Positions 6,563-7,482 of a DNA stretch of 7,482 bases are shown here, in pieces. How positions within the stretch are numbered: the stretch's first letter is position 1; each line of letters begins with the position of its first letter. A program made the position numbers and the translations under genes. The notes below the pieces were generated by a model that was given only the letters and a program-made list of their open reading frames with translations, was not told where the DNA came from and did no database searches. The DNA comes from an uncultured bacterium (GTDB lineage Bacteria > Verrucomicrobiota > Kiritimatiellia > UBA8416 > CALETX01), in assembly GCA_937920455.1 (NCBI GenBank), contig CALETX010000424.1, forward strand, positions 1 to 7,482, given 5' to 3'.

Positions 6563-6590
6563 CGCACGCTGGGCTTTTCTTAAGGGCGAA

Positions 6591-7482
6591 ATGAAGAACG
6601 AAACCGCAGGAAATCGCCCATCGTTCATTAACATCCATGCGCACGCATACGTCCATCCATACCCGTTGCCGGACGGTAAGCATGCCTTCATCACGCCGGA
6701 ACAGCTTATTGCGCGTTATGATGAATCAGGAATAGATGTCGGCGTGTTGCTCCCCCTTGTAAGCCCGGAGTTGTATCTTCCCCAGTCAGTGGGAGAAATC
6801 ATAGAGACAGCGCGCAAGTCAGACGGCCGTCTCGTGCCATTCTGCAACCTGGACCCTCGCGCCATAGGGAATAGTCCCGACACGCCTCTGGAGTATCTTC
6901 TGCGCTTCTATAAAGATCAGGGCTGCCGCGGCATCGGAGAAGTGCTTCCAATGATGGATATGACCGATCCGCTTATGCTCAATCTGTGCAAACATGTCGA
7001 AGCCGCCGGTTTACCAATGATTATTGATATCACCGGCTGTCGCGGCTACGGAGGCTACGGACTCCATGACACGCGCGGCTTGCCGGGACTCGAGCTCTGG
7101 CTGCAGAAATTCCCACGCCTTGTGATCGTTGGCCATGGCCCAGGCTTCTGGGCCGAAATTGCAAAACAGCCGCCGGACGCGCCCTTGGGAGGATACCCGT
7201 CAGGCCCCATCCGAGAGGAGGGTGCTGTGCCGCGTCTTCTTCGAAAATATCCAAACCTTATGGCCGATCTTTCGGCCGGCAGCGGAGCAAATGCGATTCA
7301 GCGTGACCCTGCTTATGGAGCAGATTTTCTTGAGGAGTTTCAGGACAAACTGCTTTTCGGAACCGATGTCTGCGGCCCAAACGATCCTTTCCGCATGCTG
7401 GGTTATCTTCTCGAGTTGCGAAATACCGCCAAACTTTCCGAAACAGCATTTCAGAAGATCGCGCGCCTGAACGCAACGCGAC
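6591..7482 (+). CDS. Amidohydrolase-2 family metal-dependent hydrolase (cut by right edge)
   Basis: The frame is open for 297 codons from the ATG at 6591 to the window end, so the C-terminus is missing. It looks like a TIM-barrel amidohydrolase of the amidohydrolase-2 type, whose members hydrolyse or decarboxylate small molecules; the substrate is unknown. Visible: the strand-1 metal motif IHAH (15-18); GEV with glutamate 117; VGHGPGFWAEI (180-190) with the strand-6 histidine 182; DLSAGSGANAI (226-236); and LLFGTDV (254-260) with the strand-8 aspartate 259. The position where relatives usually have the strand-5 histidine reads IIDITG (144-149), with aspartate 145 instead. No signal peptide is seen. 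AAGGG lies 4 bases before the ATG, slightly close. It is divergent from the secreted-protein/nadB unit. A frameless alternative is unlikely because the motifs lie in one continuous frame. Confidence 0.88.
   Translation, partial: MKNETAGNRPSFINIHAHAYVHPYPLPDGKHAFITPEQLIARYDESGIDVGVLLPLVSPELYLPQSVGEIIETARKSDGRLVPFCNLDPRAIGNSPDTPLEYLLRFYKDQGCRGIGEVLPMMDMTDPLMLNLCKHVEAAGLPMIIDITGCRGYGGYGLHDTRGLPGLELWLQKFPRLVIVGHGPGFWAEIAKQPPDAPLGGYPSGPIREEGAVPRLLRKYPNLMADLSAGSGANAIQRDPAYGADFLEEFQDKLLFGTDVCGPNDPFRMLGYLLELRNTAKLSETAFQKIARLNATR

Larger units (their letters stand above)
6251..6590. other. Divergent intergenic region
   Basis: This 340-base stretch separates two genes read outward from it. No gene, tRNA or repeat array was recognised. 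It must hold promoters for both sides, but no site is convincing. For the plus-strand gene TTGACT (6553-6558) could be a -35 box, but 17 bases downstream there is only TTTCTT. On the minus strand GTGTCA-17-TATGGC, reading through about 6368-6340, is a weak candidate. Two short palindromes are present: GTTGACTCAAC (6552-6562) and GGTGACACC (6361-6369). Confidence 0.6.

Noticed and set aside
6302..6694. A 130-codon minus-strand frame covering most of the divergent intergenic region
   Set aside because: It overlaps the well-supported start of the amidohydrolase gene, has no ribosome binding site or motif, and would fill the only space available for promoters.

Overview
The window reads as an ordinary bacterial chromosomal segment, moderately GC-rich by eye. 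It holds seven protein genes and one tRNA on the minus strand, and one gene cut by the right edge on the plus strand. No insertion sequence, CRISPR array, prophage gene or origin was seen. I cannot name the organism. A complete mcsA-mcsB-clpC cassette outside its usual ctsR-led Firmicutes operon, a GLDTSH-type Gfo/Idh/MocA dehydrogenase and a planctomycete-style amidohydrolase make a PVC-type bacterium (Planctomycetes, Lentisphaerae or relatives) plausible; this is inference only.

Layout, reading the minus strand from right to left. The first unit runs from about 6250 to 3096: a secreted protein of unknown function (possible YbjN/secretion-chaperone-like domain), then L-aspartate oxidase (nadB), whose ATG overlaps the previous stop by one base, then a Gfo/Idh/MocA-family oxidoreductase 42 bases further on. 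A good sigma-70-type promoter (3041-3069) follows and serves tRNA-Leu(CAG) at 2920-3004, which encodes its own CCA end. After a short spacer with no convincing terminator come a branched-chain amino acid aminotransferase (ilvE), mcsA, mcsB and the start of clpC, which runs off the left edge. mcsA/mcsB and mcsB/clpC each overlap by four bases (ATGA).

To the right, a 340-base divergent intergenic region (6251-6590) separates the secreted-protein/nadB unit from a plus-strand amidohydrolase-2 family gene that runs off the right edge.

McsA, McsB and ClpC together form the protein-arginine-phosphorylation and degradation pathway. McsA is the zinc-binding activator, McsB the arginine kinase that marks proteins, and ClpC the unfoldase whose N-domain reads the mark. 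All the key sites visible here are intact: zinc-ligand pairs in McsA, the catalytic NEED and CPT motifs and the RDxxRA phosphoarginine pocket in McsB, and both GTEH glutamates of the ClpC N-domain. NadB makes iminoaspartate for NAD synthesis, and IlvE does the last step of leucine, isoleucine and valine synthesis. I see no functional link among the other genes. The window does not contain an obviously undescribed system; the points most worth a second look are the ctsR-less arginine-kinase operon behind ilvE and tRNA-Leu, and the replaced metal-ligand histidine in the amidohydrolase.
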